A stretch of DNA of 64,000 nucleotides from an uncultured Pelagibacteraceae bacterium (GTDB lineage: Bacteria > Pseudomonadota > Alphaproteobacteria > Pelagibacterales > AG-422-B15). The notes beneath the pieces were generated by a model. It made no database searches. It had not been told where the DNA came from and saw only the letters and a list, made by a program, of their open reading frames with translations. Positions 39,381 through 48,840 of this stretch are shown piece after piece (positions within the stretch are counted from its first letter, which is position 1; every line of letters begins with the position of its first letter). The position numbers and the translations under genes were made by a program. The DNA is taken from assembly GCA_902547315.1 (NCBI GenBank), contig CACCND010000001.1, positions 62,001 through 126,000 of the forward strand, written 5' to 3'.

Positions 39381-40517
39381 CTAATTAAATTTATTATAAA
39401 AATTCTGAGCATAATTATCAGTCATTCCAGCTATGAAGTCGCATACTGCTCTTGGTTTATCTTTATCAGAAATAATTTTTTTCATATGTTCTTTTATGAA
39501 TTTTTCATCTTGTTCTATAAATAATTTGAATAGTGATGATATAATTTGATGGGCGTTACTGGTCATTGCTTTTACTTTATCATGATTATACATTTTCATT
39601 GATAGGAAAGATCTAATAAACTTTACTTCTTCTTTTGTTTTATCTGAAAAGTCAGCAATTTTTTCATTATTTAGCCTGACATCTTCATTGCATCTTACTT
39701 TTGATTTTTTAACTTTCTCACTTATTGTATTAATTACATCAGTGATCATAATTGAAGTTGATTTTCTTGTTATTTCATTATTTATGCGCTGCATATCATA
39801 AGAGTCATAATTTTTCGGAAAATTTTTAATAATTTCACCAATCATTGGCAATTCAGCCAGATCATCATATGAAAAAAAACCTGCTCTTAGTCCATCATCT
39901 AAATCATGATTATTGTATGCAATGTCATCCGCTATTGAAGCTATTTGCGCTTCAATTGAAGAAAACTCATTCAACTTTAAGTCAAACTCTTTATCGAGAG
40001 CTTCTATAGTTTTTGGAACATCTTTTGTCATCGGCCCATTATGCTTTACGAGTCCTTCAAGTGTTTCCCACGTTAAGTTTAAGCCTTCAAAATCAAAATA
40101 CTTTTTTTCCAACAAATGTACAATTCTAATTGCCTGATCATTATGGTCAAAACCCTCATGAGAAACCATGCATTCTGAAAGAGCATCTTCTCCAGCATGT
40201 CCAAATGGCGGATGACCAATATCATGACTTAAGGATAATGTTTCAGTTAAATCTTCATTGAGATTGAATATTTTACTTATTGACCTGGCAATTTGAGACA
40301 CTTCTAGTGAATGTGTTAATCTTGTTCTGTAGTGATCTCCTTCATTTGATACAAATACCTGTGTCTTGTGTTTAAGCCGCCTGAAGGCAGCAGAATGAAG
40401 AATTCTATCACGATCTCGTTGGAACTCTGATCTGGTTTGACTGTAATTCTCTTTATACAGTCTGCCTTTTGAAGTTTCTTGATTAGTCGAAATAAAAGAT
40501 AAATCTTCAGAAATCAT
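39381..40517 (-). CDS. dgt: Deoxyguanosine triphosphate triphosphohydrolase-like protein
   Basis: HD-domain dNTPase, alphaproteobacterial type, about 378 residues from the ATG chosen here. An upstream ATG at 40565 would add 16 residues that do not look like the family, so the internal ATG is preferred. Seen: SKGRLYKE, FQRDRDRILHSAAFRRLKHKTQVF, HSLEVSQIARSI, the HD pair in SLSHDIGHPPFGHAGE, and SIADDIAYNNHDLDDGL. Divergent from xthA and directly upstream of argS, as in many alphaproteobacteria. Confidence 0.92.
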   Translation of the reverse strand: MISEDLSFISTNQETSKGRLYKENYSQTRSEFQRDRDRILHSAAFRRLKHKTQVFVSNEGDHYRTRLTHSLEVSQIARSISKIFNLNEDLTETLSLSHDIGHPPFGHAGEDALSECMVSHEGFDHNDQAIRIVHLLEKKYFDFEGLNLTWETLEGLVKHNGPMTKDVPKTIEALDKEFDLKLNEFSSIEAQIASIADDIAYNNHDLDDGLRAGFFSYDDLAELPMIGEIIKNFPKNYDSYDMQRINNEITRKSTSIMITDVINTISEKVKKSKVRCNEDVRLNNEKIADFSDKTKEEVKFIRSFLSMKMYNHDKVKAMTSNAHQIISSLFKLFIEQDEKFIKEHMKKIISDKDKPRAVCDFIAGMTDNYAQNFYNKFN

Positions 40518-40603
40518 CACTAAATAGAATTGGTAACATAAATTTTTATTGTACAATAAACTCATTACTTTAAGAATCTTAAAATAACAATAAAAGAATA
40601 CAG

Positions 40604-41383
40604 ATGGTAAAAATAGTAAGTTGGAATGTTAATTCAATAAGGGTTCGTTTACCTCATATAATTGAATTAGATGATATAGTTAAGCCAGATATAATCATGC
40701 TTCAGGAAACAAAATCGACTGATGAAAACTTTCCAGAAGAACAGATTTCTTCACTTGGGTACCAAATAATTAAAAAGGGTCAAAAATCATATAATGGCGT
40801 GGCAATTTTATCAAAAGTTCCAATAAAAAAAATTACAGATACTTTGCCGGGAAACAAAGAAGATGTTCAAGCAAGATTTATTGATGCGCAGGTACAAATC
40901 GAAAATCCTTTTAATATCGTCTCTTTATATCTCCCTAATGGCAATCCTATTGATACTGATAAGTTTTCTTACAAATTAGATTGGATGAAGAGACTTAAAA
41001 AGTATGCTCAAAATAAAATAGAAAATCATAAAACAGTTATATTTGGAGGAGACTACAATATTATACCAAGTCCAGATGACGCGGTTGATATTAATAAGTG
41101 GAAAAACGACGCTTTGCATCATCCAGATTCTATAAAAATTTACAGAGAAATCATAAATTTAGGTCTGTCTGATGTGCTAAGAATTTATAATTCTAAAGCT
41201 TATGAATTCACATACTGGGATTATTCAAGAGGGTCATGGGAAAAAGATAATGGTCTTCGAATTGATCATTTTCTTGCCACACCAAGTGCTGTTGATCGAA
41301 TAACTGACTGTCAAATAGAAAAACAATTTAGAGGCCTTGAAAGACCCTCTGATCATGTTCCAATCTGGCTTGAAATCAAATAG
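40604..41383 (+). CDS. xthA: Exodeoxyribonuclease III
   Basis: AP endonuclease and 3'-5' exonuclease of base-excision repair. It has 259 residues. Seen: SWNVNSIRVRL, LQETKSTD with the metal Glu, GGDYNIIPSPDD, FTYWDYSRGSWEKDNGLRIDH, and the terminal PSDHVPIWLE with the catalytic Asp-His. Divergent from dgt. Stop codon lies one base from the end of the alanine dehydrogenase remnant. Confidence 0.95.
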   Translation: MVKIVSWNVNSIRVRLPHIIELDDIVKPDIIMLQETKSTDENFPEEQISSLGYQIIKKGQKSYNGVAILSKVPIKKITDTLPGNKEDVQARFIDAQVQIENPFNIVSLYLPNGNPIDTDKFSYKLDWMKRLKKYAQNKIENHKTVIFGGDYNIIPSPDDAVDINKWKNDALHHPDSIKIYREIINLGLSDVLRIYNSKAYEFTYWDYSRGSWEKDNGLRIDHFLATPSAVDRITDCQIEKQFRGLERPSDHVPIWLEIK

Positions 41384-41384
41384 A

Positions 41385-41558
41385 TTACTTTGGGTTTCTT
41401 GCATTTAGATAATCTTCATCATAGAACCCTGAACCTTGTCCCGCTAAGCTCTCAACAATAATCATATTGCCATCATTTATAATGGACTTCACACTTTTGG
41501 GAGATAGGGCTACTCTATTCTCTTGAGGTTTTATTTCTTTAGGAACACCCACTAACAT
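41385..41558 (-). pseudogene. ald: Remnant of alanine dehydrogenase: N-terminal 57 codons
   Basis: An ATG-started frame whose product begins MLVGVPKEIKPQENRVALSP and continues to GSGFYDEDYLNA, which closely matches the first ~54 residues of alanine dehydrogenase, including the ENRVAL segment with the pyruvate-binding Arg. It then ends with RNPK and a stop, directly against xthA. The other ~310 residues, including the NAD-binding domain, are missing. A TATAAT-type -10 (41571-41576) is still present upstream. Most simply a deletion remnant left after loss of the gene. Confidence 0.8.
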
Positions 41559-41612
41559 ATATAACTAATTATTATACTATTTCACATTGTATAAAAAAGA
41601 GAAAATATAAAT

Positions 41613-42233
41613 ATGGGCAAAAAATGGCTTAACATAGTTTATAACGAAAAAAACTCACAACGTTTGAAAAAGCACTATAAAGATTGGGCTGAGGAATATG
41701 ACAATGATTTAAATGAATGGGGTTATGCATATCCCAAAAAAATAAAAAAAATCCTCAAAAATCATATCAATCTAAATAAGCATTCTAAAATTCTAGACGC
41801 TGGTTGCGGCACAGGATATGTTGGCCAAGCTCTAGTAGATTTAAAATTTAAACACATTATTGGTTTAGACTATTCAAGTGACATGCTAAAAGTAGCTCGC
41901 TCTAAAAATATTTATAAAAAACTTTTGTGTGAATCTTTAACAAAAAGAACATCTGTTGAAAGTAATCAATTTGATTTAATAATTTGCACAGGAGTGTTGA
42001 CGTCAGGACACGTAGGGCCAAAAGCAATAAAAGAATTAATTAGACTTGCAAAACCTAGAGGTTATTTAATTTTATCTATTTCAGAAAAAATATTTTCTAA
42101 ACTAGGATTTGAAGAAGAGTTAAAAAAAAGAACTAAACAATATAGATATATTAACTTATCGAGACCTTTCATAGCGCTTCCTAACCATAAAAGTAGTGCA
42201 ACGTCTAGAATGCATACATTGCAAAAAATTTAA
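41613..42233 (+). CDS. Class I SAM-dependent methyltransferase, METTL27-like
   Basis: A 206-residue Rossmann methyltransferase. Motif I is ILDAGCGTGYVG, followed by IGLDYSSDML and FDLIICTGVLTSGHVGP. The N-terminal HYKDWAEEYDNDLNEWGY and the order of motifs resemble the animal METTL27 (WBSCR27) group rather than ubiquinone or menaquinone methyltransferases. Substrate unknown. It starts divergently from the alanine dehydrogenase remnant, 54 bases away. Confidence 0.8.
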   Translation: MGKKWLNIVYNEKNSQRLKKHYKDWAEEYDNDLNEWGYAYPKKIKKILKNHINLNKHSKILDAGCGTGYVGQALVDLKFKHIIGLDYSSDMLKVARSKNIYKKLLCESLTKRTSVESNQFDLIICTGVLTSGHVGPKAIKELIRLAKPRGYLILSISEKIFSKLGFEEELKKRTKQYRYINLSRPFIALPNHKSSATSRMHTLQKI

Positions 42234-42263
42234 CTCATAATATTATTTAGATAATTATATATT

Positions 42264-43586
42264 CTAGTACTTTATAAGTACTTGTTTTATTTTATCTAGC
42301 ATTTCATCAATGTGCTTTTCTTCAGCAATCAGTGCAGGTGCAACTATACCTGCATCTCCAGTAAATTTTATGTGAACACCATTAGCAAATGTTTTCTTTT
42401 GAGCATCGTATCCTCTCACACCTGGGTTTTTATCAATCGCTAGATCAAAAGCAGCCATCATTCCATCAGCCCTTACATCTGTAACAATTGGTATATCCTG
42501 AAATGCATCAAACACGGCGTCTATGAAGTATGGTGACATCTTTTCCGCTCTTGCAAATACATCTTCTTTTTCATATACGTCCAAGGTAGCAAGAGAGGCT
42601 GCTACACAAGCTGGATGGCCTGAGTAAGTATATCCGTGAAAAAACTCTACTCCGTGCTCTGGTCCATTATCAACAATCGCATTGTAAATTTTATCTGAAA
42701 CACCAACTGCCCCCATAGGCTGCGCACCATTGGTAATAGCCTTTGCCATAGTAATCATATCAGGCTGTACATTGTATTTTACAGCCCCAAATGATTTTCC
42801 TGTTCTCCCAAAACCAGTGATTACTTCGTCAAAAACAAGAACAATTCCGTATTTATCACAAATTTCTCTTAGCCTTTCTAAATATCCAATAGGAGGAACA
42901 ATGGTTCCTGTTGAACCAGCAATGGGTTCAACGAAACACCCAGCAATAGACTCGGGGCCATACATTTCTACAAACCTCTGAAGATCCTCTGCAAGATGAG
43001 CACCGTGTTGCGGCTGACCTTTTGTATATTTATTTTCTTCTAACCAAGTATGTCTTAAATGAATAACTCCGGGCATCGTAGCGGTAAATACTTCACGATT
43101 TTTAATCATACCACTTAAAGAGGTTCCTCCGATATTTACACCATGATATGCGCGCTCTCTTGACACAAACCTTACACGTTGCGATTGTCCAATTGCGTGC
43201 TGATATGCCTGAATTATTTTAATTGCAGAGTCAATTGCAGTAGATCCACAAATTGTGAAGAAGACATTATTTAAATCACCCGGTAGTAGATTTGCTACTT
43301 TTTCAGCTAGTGCAAAAGCAGGTAAATGAGAAACTTGGAAGCTTGGAGAATAATCTAATTTTAATAATTGCTGATGAACAGCTTCAGCTATTTCTTTTCT
43401 GCCATGTCCCAATGGAACACAAAATAGACCGGATGAAGCATCTATTACCTGGTCACCTTTATGATTCCAGTAGTATACTCCCTCACCTCGATCTAATAAT
43501 CTTGGATCCTTCTTAAAGTCTTTATTTGCAGTAAAAGGTAAGAAATAGTTTTCCAAAGAATTAGTCATAGGAGTAGTGTTTGCCAT
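42264..43586 (-). CDS. Omega-amino acid:pyruvate aminotransferase (class III)
   Basis: PLP-dependent transaminase of 440 residues, related to beta-alanine:pyruvate and other omega-amine transaminases. Seen: GEGVYYWNHKGDQVIDASSGLFCVPLGH in pieces, FTICGSTAIDSAIKI, FVSRERAYHGVNIGGTSLSG, DEVITGFGRTG with the PLP Asp, and the Schiff-base Lys in MAKAITNGAQPMGAV. HGYTYSGHPACVAA follows. Likely substrates are beta-alanine, taurine or polyamine breakdown products; the exact one cannot be read here. Confidence 0.88.
   Translation of the reverse strand: MANTTPMTNSLENYFLPFTANKDFKKDPRLLDRGEGVYYWNHKGDQVIDASSGLFCVPLGHGRKEIAEAVHQQLLKLDYSPSFQVSHLPAFALAEKVANLLPGDLNNVFFTICGSTAIDSAIKIIQAYQHAIGQSQRVRFVSRERAYHGVNIGGTSLSGMIKNREVFTATMPGVIHLRHTWLEENKYTKGQPQHGAHLAEDLQRFVEMYGPESIAGCFVEPIAGSTGTIVPPIGYLERLREICDKYGIVLVFDEVITGFGRTGKSFGAVKYNVQPDMITMAKAITNGAQPMGAVGVSDKIYNAIVDNGPEHGVEFFHGYTYSGHPACVAASLATLDVYEKEDVFARAEKMSPYFIDAVFDAFQDIPIVTDVRADGMMAAFDLAIDKNPGVRGYDAQKKTFANGVHIKFTGDAGIVAPALIAEEKHIDEMLDKIKQVLIKY
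42266..42295 (+). terminator. Candidate rho-independent terminator after the methyltransferase gene
   Basis: AGTACTT and AAGTACT form a perfect 7-base stem with a 3-base loop (42266-42282), followed on the plus strand by TGTTTTATTTTAT. It starts 32 bases after the methyltransferase stop and lies inside the 3' end of the convergent aminotransferase gene. Confidence 0.5.
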
Positions 43587-43635
43587 ATAGATCCTCTCAA
43601 ATCAGTAAAAGTTATAAGTATTATAGTAGTCTTAT

Positions 43636-45828
43636 TTATGCTGCTTGACTAGAGCTACCGCTCTTGTGGAAACTCTCATTTTTTGCTGCCATATCACGAA
43701 GCATTTTACATGGAGTAAATCTTTCTCCATATTTTTGTGCAAGTTTATCAGCTTCAGCCACAAATTCTTTAACGCCAACCATATCTATGAAAGATAGTGG
43801 ACCTCCGGTCCATGGCGCCATTCCCCAACCGAGTATTGCCCCAATGTCCGCATCTCTAACATCTGTTAGCACGTTTTCTTCATAGCATTTAGCTGTTTCA
43901 AGTGCTTGAATATATAGAAACCTTTTCTTTAATTCCTCAACATCAGGTTGATCGTCACTTTCTTTGCATAAGTTAGACAGTTCAGGCCATAGGTATTTTT
44001 TTCCATTTTCAGGATACTCGTAGAAACCTTTATTGTTTTTCTTTCCAAACCTACCTTGCTTTTCAACCATTTCTTCCATAATTGAATACATTGGAGTTAT
44101 TGGAAATTCTTTGCCTTCAGCTTCAAAGTCTTTTTTTGTTTGAGTTGTAACTTTCCATGCTAAATCTAACGCTACAGCATCAGAAAGAGCCAGAGGAGCC
44201 ATTGGCATGCCTGTCATTTTACCAGCATTTTCAATTAAAGCAGGTTTTATACCCTCTGCTAACATTGCAACACCTTCGCCAGTGTATGTGCCAAATACAC
44301 GACTAGTGTAAAAACCTCGACTGTCATTTACAACGATTGGGGTCTTTCTAATTTTTTGAACGTAATCCATTGTTTTTGCCAATGTTTCTTGAGAAGTTTC
44401 TTTTCCCATGATGATCTCAACTAAAGGCATTCTCTCTACTGGTGAAAAATAATGAATACCTATGAAGTTTGCAGGACGGCTTGAATTTTGAGCTAAACCT
44501 GTAATTGGCAAAGTAGATGTATTGGAACCAAATACAGCAGTTTCTGATATTTGCGCTTCTGCTTTAGCGGTTACATCTGCTTTTATATCCCTATTTTCAA
44601 ATACCGCCTCAACAATTAGATCTGCACCCTTCAAAAGAGAATAATCAGTAGTAGGTGTAATGAGACTTAATAGCTTTTCCTTTTTTTCTTCAGTAGTTTT
44701 TTTCTTGCTCAGTTGTTTGTCTAAAATTTTAGTGGAATATTCTTTTCCTTTTTCTGCTGCAGCTTGATCCATGTCAATTAATACAACTTCAATACCTGCT
44801 TTAGCAGTAACATAAGCAATCCCAGCGCCCATCAAGCCTGCTCCAAGAATTCCAATCTTTTTAACATCGTATTTGTCGAAATCTTTTGGTCTCCTAGCCC
44901 CTTTACTCAAAGCTTGCATATTTACAAATAGGCTTCGAACCATATTTTGAGATCTGGGATCCATTACAACTTTTGTAAAATAACGTGCTTCAATTCTAAG
45001 CGCAGCATCAATCGGCACCTGAACACCTTCATAAACAGCAGAGAGGATTGCGGTTTGTGCAGGATAGTTATTATAAGAATTTTTTCTCAATGAAGATGAT
45101 GCCGCAGCCCAAATCATTGCTCCCTTTGGGGTATAAGGAAGACCCCCTGGAAACCTAAAACCTTTTTCGTCCCATGGTTGAACTGATTTTCCCCCATCCA
45201 CAATATATTTTTTTGCTGCATTTATTAAGTTATCTGCATCTGTGACTTCGTTAATAAGGCCAGCACTTAGAGCTTTTTTTGGAGTAAACGGAGTACCTGC
45301 TAGTAGAAAGCCCATTATCTCTTGAGTTACACCGGCAAGTCTAGGAACTCTTTGGGTTCCACCTGCACCAGGTATTAAACCAACTTTTGCTTCAGGTTGA
45401 CCAATTTGAATTTTATCATTGTCTATCGCCACACGATAGTGACAGGCGAGACATATTTCAAACCCACCACCTAAAGCATGACCGTTTATCGCAGCCACGA
45501 ATGGCTTGCCAGATGTTTCCATGCTTCTGAACAATAACTGCATGTCCATGTTGCCATTATAAATTTTTTCTGCAGCTTTAACTTTATCTTCTTGAACACT
45601 ATCAAAACCAAAAACTTCAGATGATGTTAAATCCGCGCCAGCTATGAATGCATCTTTTGCACTTCTGAGAACAATACCCTTAACTGACTCATCTGAGATT
45701 AATTTCTCAATAATTGATCTATATTCACCAAGAGATTGAAAATTTAAAACGTTCATTGAACGATTTTCTAAATCCCACGTTACAACGGCAACACCGTCGC
45801 TATCTATTTCATAAGTTACATCAGCCAT
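43636..45828 (-). CDS. fadJ: Fatty acid oxidation complex, enoyl-CoA hydratase / 3-hydroxyacyl-CoA dehydrogenase (FadJ/FadB-type)
   Basis: Multifunctional beta-oxidation enzyme of 730 residues. N-terminal hydratase domain: FIAGADL, NGHALGGGFEICLACHYRVA and GLIPGAGGTQRVPRL. Then the NAD-binding domain from about residue 325 (IGILGAGLMGAGIA), SNTSTLPIT, the catalytic-His segment FIGIHYFSPVERMPLVEII, and the C-terminal helical domains with YTGEGVAMLAEGI. Ribosome-binding site AGGA. It follows the thiolase gene by 26 bases and forms with it the usual beta-oxidation pair. Confidence 0.92.
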   Translation of the reverse strand: MADVTYEIDSDGVAVVTWDLENRSMNVLNFQSLGEYRSIIEKLISDESVKGIVLRSAKDAFIAGADLTSSEVFGFDSVQEDKVKAAEKIYNGNMDMQLLFRSMETSGKPFVAAINGHALGGGFEICLACHYRVAIDNDKIQIGQPEAKVGLIPGAGGTQRVPRLAGVTQEIMGFLLAGTPFTPKKALSAGLINEVTDADNLINAAKKYIVDGGKSVQPWDEKGFRFPGGLPYTPKGAMIWAAASSSLRKNSYNNYPAQTAILSAVYEGVQVPIDAALRIEARYFTKVVMDPRSQNMVRSLFVNMQALSKGARRPKDFDKYDVKKIGILGAGLMGAGIAYVTAKAGIEVVLIDMDQAAAEKGKEYSTKILDKQLSKKKTTEEKKEKLLSLITPTTDYSLLKGADLIVEAVFENRDIKADVTAKAEAQISETAVFGSNTSTLPITGLAQNSSRPANFIGIHYFSPVERMPLVEIIMGKETSQETLAKTMDYVQKIRKTPIVVNDSRGFYTSRVFGTYTGEGVAMLAEGIKPALIENAGKMTGMPMAPLALSDAVALDLAWKVTTQTKKDFEAEGKEFPITPMYSIMEEMVEKQGRFGKKNNKGFYEYPENGKKYLWPELSNLCKESDDQPDVEELKKRFLYIQALETAKCYEENVLTDVRDADIGAILGWGMAPWTGGPLSFIDMVGVKEFVAEADKLAQKYGERFTPCKMLRDMAAKNESFHKSGSSSQAA

Positions 45829-45854
45829 GATAATTGTCCTAAAATTTTAAGTTA

Positions 45855-47064
45855 TTAAACGCGCTCGATTACGGTTGCAGTTCCCATACCGCCACCAACA
45901 CAAAGTGTGGCAAGAGCAGTAGACTTATTGCTTCTCTCTAACTCATCAAGTACAGTTCCTAAGATCATAGCTCCAGTTGCACCCAATGGATGCCCCATAG
46001 CAATTGCGCCCCCCATTTACATTAATGTCTGAGTGATCAATCCCCATATGTTCCATATATCTTAGTACAACAACTGCAAATGCTTCGTTAAGCTCCCACA
46101 GGTCAATGTCACTTTTGCTCATGCCTAAGTTTTTTAGTAGTTTATCAGAAACATAACCAGGACCAGTAAGCATGATGCTTGGCTCAGAACCTGTTGAAGC
46201 AAAACCTTTGATTTTAGCACGAGCCTTCAAACCATATTTGTCACCCATCTCTTTATTTCCAAGCAGTATTCCAGCTGCTCCGTCAACTATTCCTGACGAA
46301 TTGCCAGCAGTGTGAACATGATTAACTGCTTCAACTTCAGGGTATCGTTGTTGAATAGTAGCATCAAAACCTGCCATTTCACCCATCATTGCAAAAGATG
46401 GATCTAAAGAACCAAGTGATTGCATTGTAGCATCAGGTCTCATATGTTCATCATGATCGAGCACTGTCAAGCCATTGATATCTTTCACGGGTGTTATTGA
46501 TTTTGAAAATCTTTTTTCATCCCAAGCTTTTTTTGCCCTCTTTTGACTTTCAACAGCATAACTATCTACATCATCTCTTGAGAAACCATATTTGGTAGCA
46601 ATTAAGTCTGCACTAATACCTTGTGGAACAAAGTAATTTTTTATTGCAACTGAAGGGTCAGCAACCATTGCGCCACCATCCGAGCCCATTGGAACTCTAG
46701 ACATAGACTCAACACCGCCGCCGATAGACATTTGTGACTGTCCAGACATTACTTGTGCAGCTGCCATATTAGTAGCTTCTAAACCAGATGCACAAAATCT
46801 ATTGATCTGAACACCTGAAACTGATTGATCATAGTCGGCATTTAAGACTGCTGTTCTTGCAATACAGGCACCTTGTTCACCAACTGGCGCAACACATCCA
46901 AGTACAACATCATCAACATCTGCTGTATCAATTTTTGTTCTATCTTTAATATTATTTAAAACTTGAGTTGCAAGTTCCAGTGCAGTTACTTCATGAAGGG
47001 TTCCATTTTTTTTACCCTTACCACGAGGGGTTCTTACAGTGTCGTAAATATAGCAATCAGTCAT
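45855..47064 (-). CDS. Acetyl-CoA acetyltransferase (thiolase), interrupted by a one-base frameshift
   Basis: Thiolase paired with the FadJ-type gene. The first 348 or so codons are intact, with the acyl-accepting Cys in [13 protein letters not shown] and the motif [13 protein letters not shown]. At 46009-46014 a run of six G (minus strand) shifts the frame, and the uninterrupted reading would end at 45946 with a nonsense tail. Removing one G restores [26 protein letters not shown] and a stop at 45855, giving a 402-residue thiolase of normal size. The conserved continuation shows the frameshift is recent, a sequence error, or bypassed during expression. Without correction the catalytic His and second Cys are lost. 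Confidence 0.88.
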
Positions 47065-47095
47065 TTAAAAGCTCCAATTATTAATAAGATTGAAG

Positions 47096-47123
47096 ATTAT
47101 AATAATTCATAATCATCTAACAA
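47096..47123 (-). promoter_or_regulatory. Sigma-70 promoter for the thiolase-fadJ genes
   Basis: On the minus strand TTGTTA (47118-47123) and a perfect TATAAT (47096-47101) are 16 bases apart. The start would lie near 47089, about 25 bases before the thiolase ATG, which is preceded by a GGAG ribosome-binding site. Confidence 0.55.
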
Positions 47124-47202
47124 TACTAAATATGAGCTTGTTTAGTAATTTCTAAGAAAAATAGTATATAGAAATCAATAATTTAAAGAGCAAATACAGA
47201 AC

Positions 47203-47958
47203 TCAAATGTCCATTTCCATAAAACTTGCCGAGTCTGGTGAGCCATTAGCAAATTTGTAGACAGGCTTTGCCGATCCCATCTTGGGTTGAAAACTTGGTA
47301 AAGCGATGAGTGTTGAAGATACAGTTTGAAAACCCATGTCTGTTTTCACGCACATTGCTGACAAAGGATCATTGTTATCAGAATATGTACTGCCTAATAA
47401 CATTTCCCAGTCCTGCCATTCATCTTTACCTGGTTTTGGATCAACCGATAAAGCAAATTTTGATAAATAAGTTTTTATACGCTTAGAATTTAAATCATTT
47501 CGATCGTAAGCTGTTATAATTGATAAGCCATCAGGTATATTGAAATATTCAATTACAGAATTTTTTTCATCTGACTTGATCCAATATGCATTTAAATTAT
47601 CCGCTATGAACATATTAAAACCTCTATATGAGTCTTTTTCTATTTCAATTATTGCATTTAATGCTTCAGATGCATCTGCATGATCTAGTGCATCAAGAAC
47701 CAATTCACCTCTACTTCTTTTATTATCCATAGGTCCAAGGCTGTTCATTCTATTCATAATTGCAGCAACGACACCAAAGTCATTAATTCCTATCCAGGTG
47801 CCGCCCGCCGTCGTGTCCTTGCCTGCGAAAATATGTGGTCTGTCGTCCCAATGACGACCAGGTGGTAAAGCGTCTCGATTACTCATTTCATCTCGATTGG
47901 CACCAATTATAATGGGCCACTCAGAGTCACTTTGTTTTAAAATTACTATCGAACACAT
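47203..47958 (-). CDS. NRDE (TANGO2-like) family protein
   Basis: A 251-residue protein starting MCSIVIL and carrying the family hallmark GANRDE at about residues 18-23, then HWDDRPHIFAGKDTTAGGTWIGIND and FGVVAAIMNR. The eukaryotic relative TANGO2 has been linked to heme or lipid handling, while the bacterial role is unclear. Cys2 at the N-terminus after Met is typical of Ntn-hydrolase folds, to which this family belongs; the true activity is unknown. Divergent from the patatin-like gene. Confidence 0.85.
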   Translation of the reverse strand: MCSIVILKQSDSEWPIIIGANRDEMSNRDALPPGRHWDDRPHIFAGKDTTAGGTWIGINDFGVVAAIMNRMNSLGPMDNKRSRGELVLDALDHADASEALNAIIEIEKDSYRGFNMFIADNLNAYWIKSDEKNSVIEYFNIPDGLSIITAYDRNDLNSKRIKTYLSKFALSVDPKPGKDEWQDWEMLLGSTYSDNNDPLSAMCVKTDMGFQTVSSTLIALPSFQPKMGSAKPVYKFANGSPDSASFMEMDI

Positions 47959-47994
47959 TTGATTTCTTATATATCCTTACTAATTTATTGTATC

Positions 47995-48840
47995 ATGGAA
48001 AATAAAAAAACAGCTCTAATTGTTGAAGGTGGCGGACAAAGAGGTGTATTTTCATTCGGAATCACCGATACATTTATAAAGAGGAATTACGATCCATTCG
48101 ATATTTATATTGGAGTATCAAATGGTGCAGCAGTTCTTTGCTGGTACCTCATTAGAGAAACTGACAATAATTTAGAAAAGATGCTTTATGCTGCGCGAGG
48201 AGATTACTTAGATTATAAAAATATCTTCACAGGTGGCGACATAATCAAATTTCATAAAATGTACGAAGACGGCGAGAAAATGTTTAAGCCAAATATGGAA
48301 AAAATTAGAAAAACTGTTGAAGGCAAAAAATACATTGCGGTTGTGACTGATGCTCTTAGCGCTCAAGCTGAATATCATGAATTTGGAGACGATGAATGGA
48401 TGCCTAAAATGATAGCATCTGGAACTTTGCCTGTACTAGTAAGAACACCCAGCATGATAGACGGACGTCGTAAATTTGATGGCGGCGTAGCTGATCCTCT
48501 GCCTGTCAGAAAGGCTTATGAGCTCGGCGCCAAACGCATCATAGTTATTAGAACTTATGAAGAAAAATTTAAGAGAAAACTAAAACTTGAAAATTATATT
48601 GGAGCATTTTTTTCTAAAGAATATCCTGAACTTAGAAAAGCTCTGCTTAAGCATGACAAAACTTACAACACTGCTTTAGATTTCATACATAACCCTCCTT
48701 CAGATTGTGAAGTAATCCAATTATGTCCACCAACAAGACTTAAATCAAAAAGAGACTCTAAAAATGTTGATATTTTGAAAGCTGATTACAACTTAGGGCA
48801 ACGTGTAGCTGAAAACTATCTCAGTAATTTAGAGAACTGA
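47995..48840 (+). CDS. Patatin-like phospholipase family protein
   Basis: Predicted lipid acyl hydrolase of about 281 residues. The ATG at 47995 is preferred because the family motif begins shortly after it; an in-frame TTG at 47959 would add 12 residues. Seen: EGGGQRGVFSFG for the oxyanion hole, GVSNGAAVL with the nucleophile Ser, and FDGGVADPLPV with the catalytic Asp. The overall form (ALIVEGGG..., predicted patatin YjjU-like) suggests a cytoplasmic or membrane-facing lipase. The last 12 bases overlap the convergent esterase gene. Confidence 0.88.
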   Translation: MENKKTALIVEGGGQRGVFSFGITDTFIKRNYDPFDIYIGVSNGAAVLCWYLIRETDNNLEKMLYAARGDYLDYKNIFTGGDIIKFHKMYEDGEKMFKPNMEKIRKTVEGKKYIAVVTDALSAQAEYHEFGDDEWMPKMIASGTLPVLVRTPSMIDGRRKFDGGVADPLPVRKAYELGAKRIIVIRTYEEKFKRKLKLENYIGAFFSKEYPELRKALLKHDKTYNTALDFIHNPPSDCEVIQLCPPTRLKSKRDSKNVDILKADYNLGQRVAENYLSNLEN

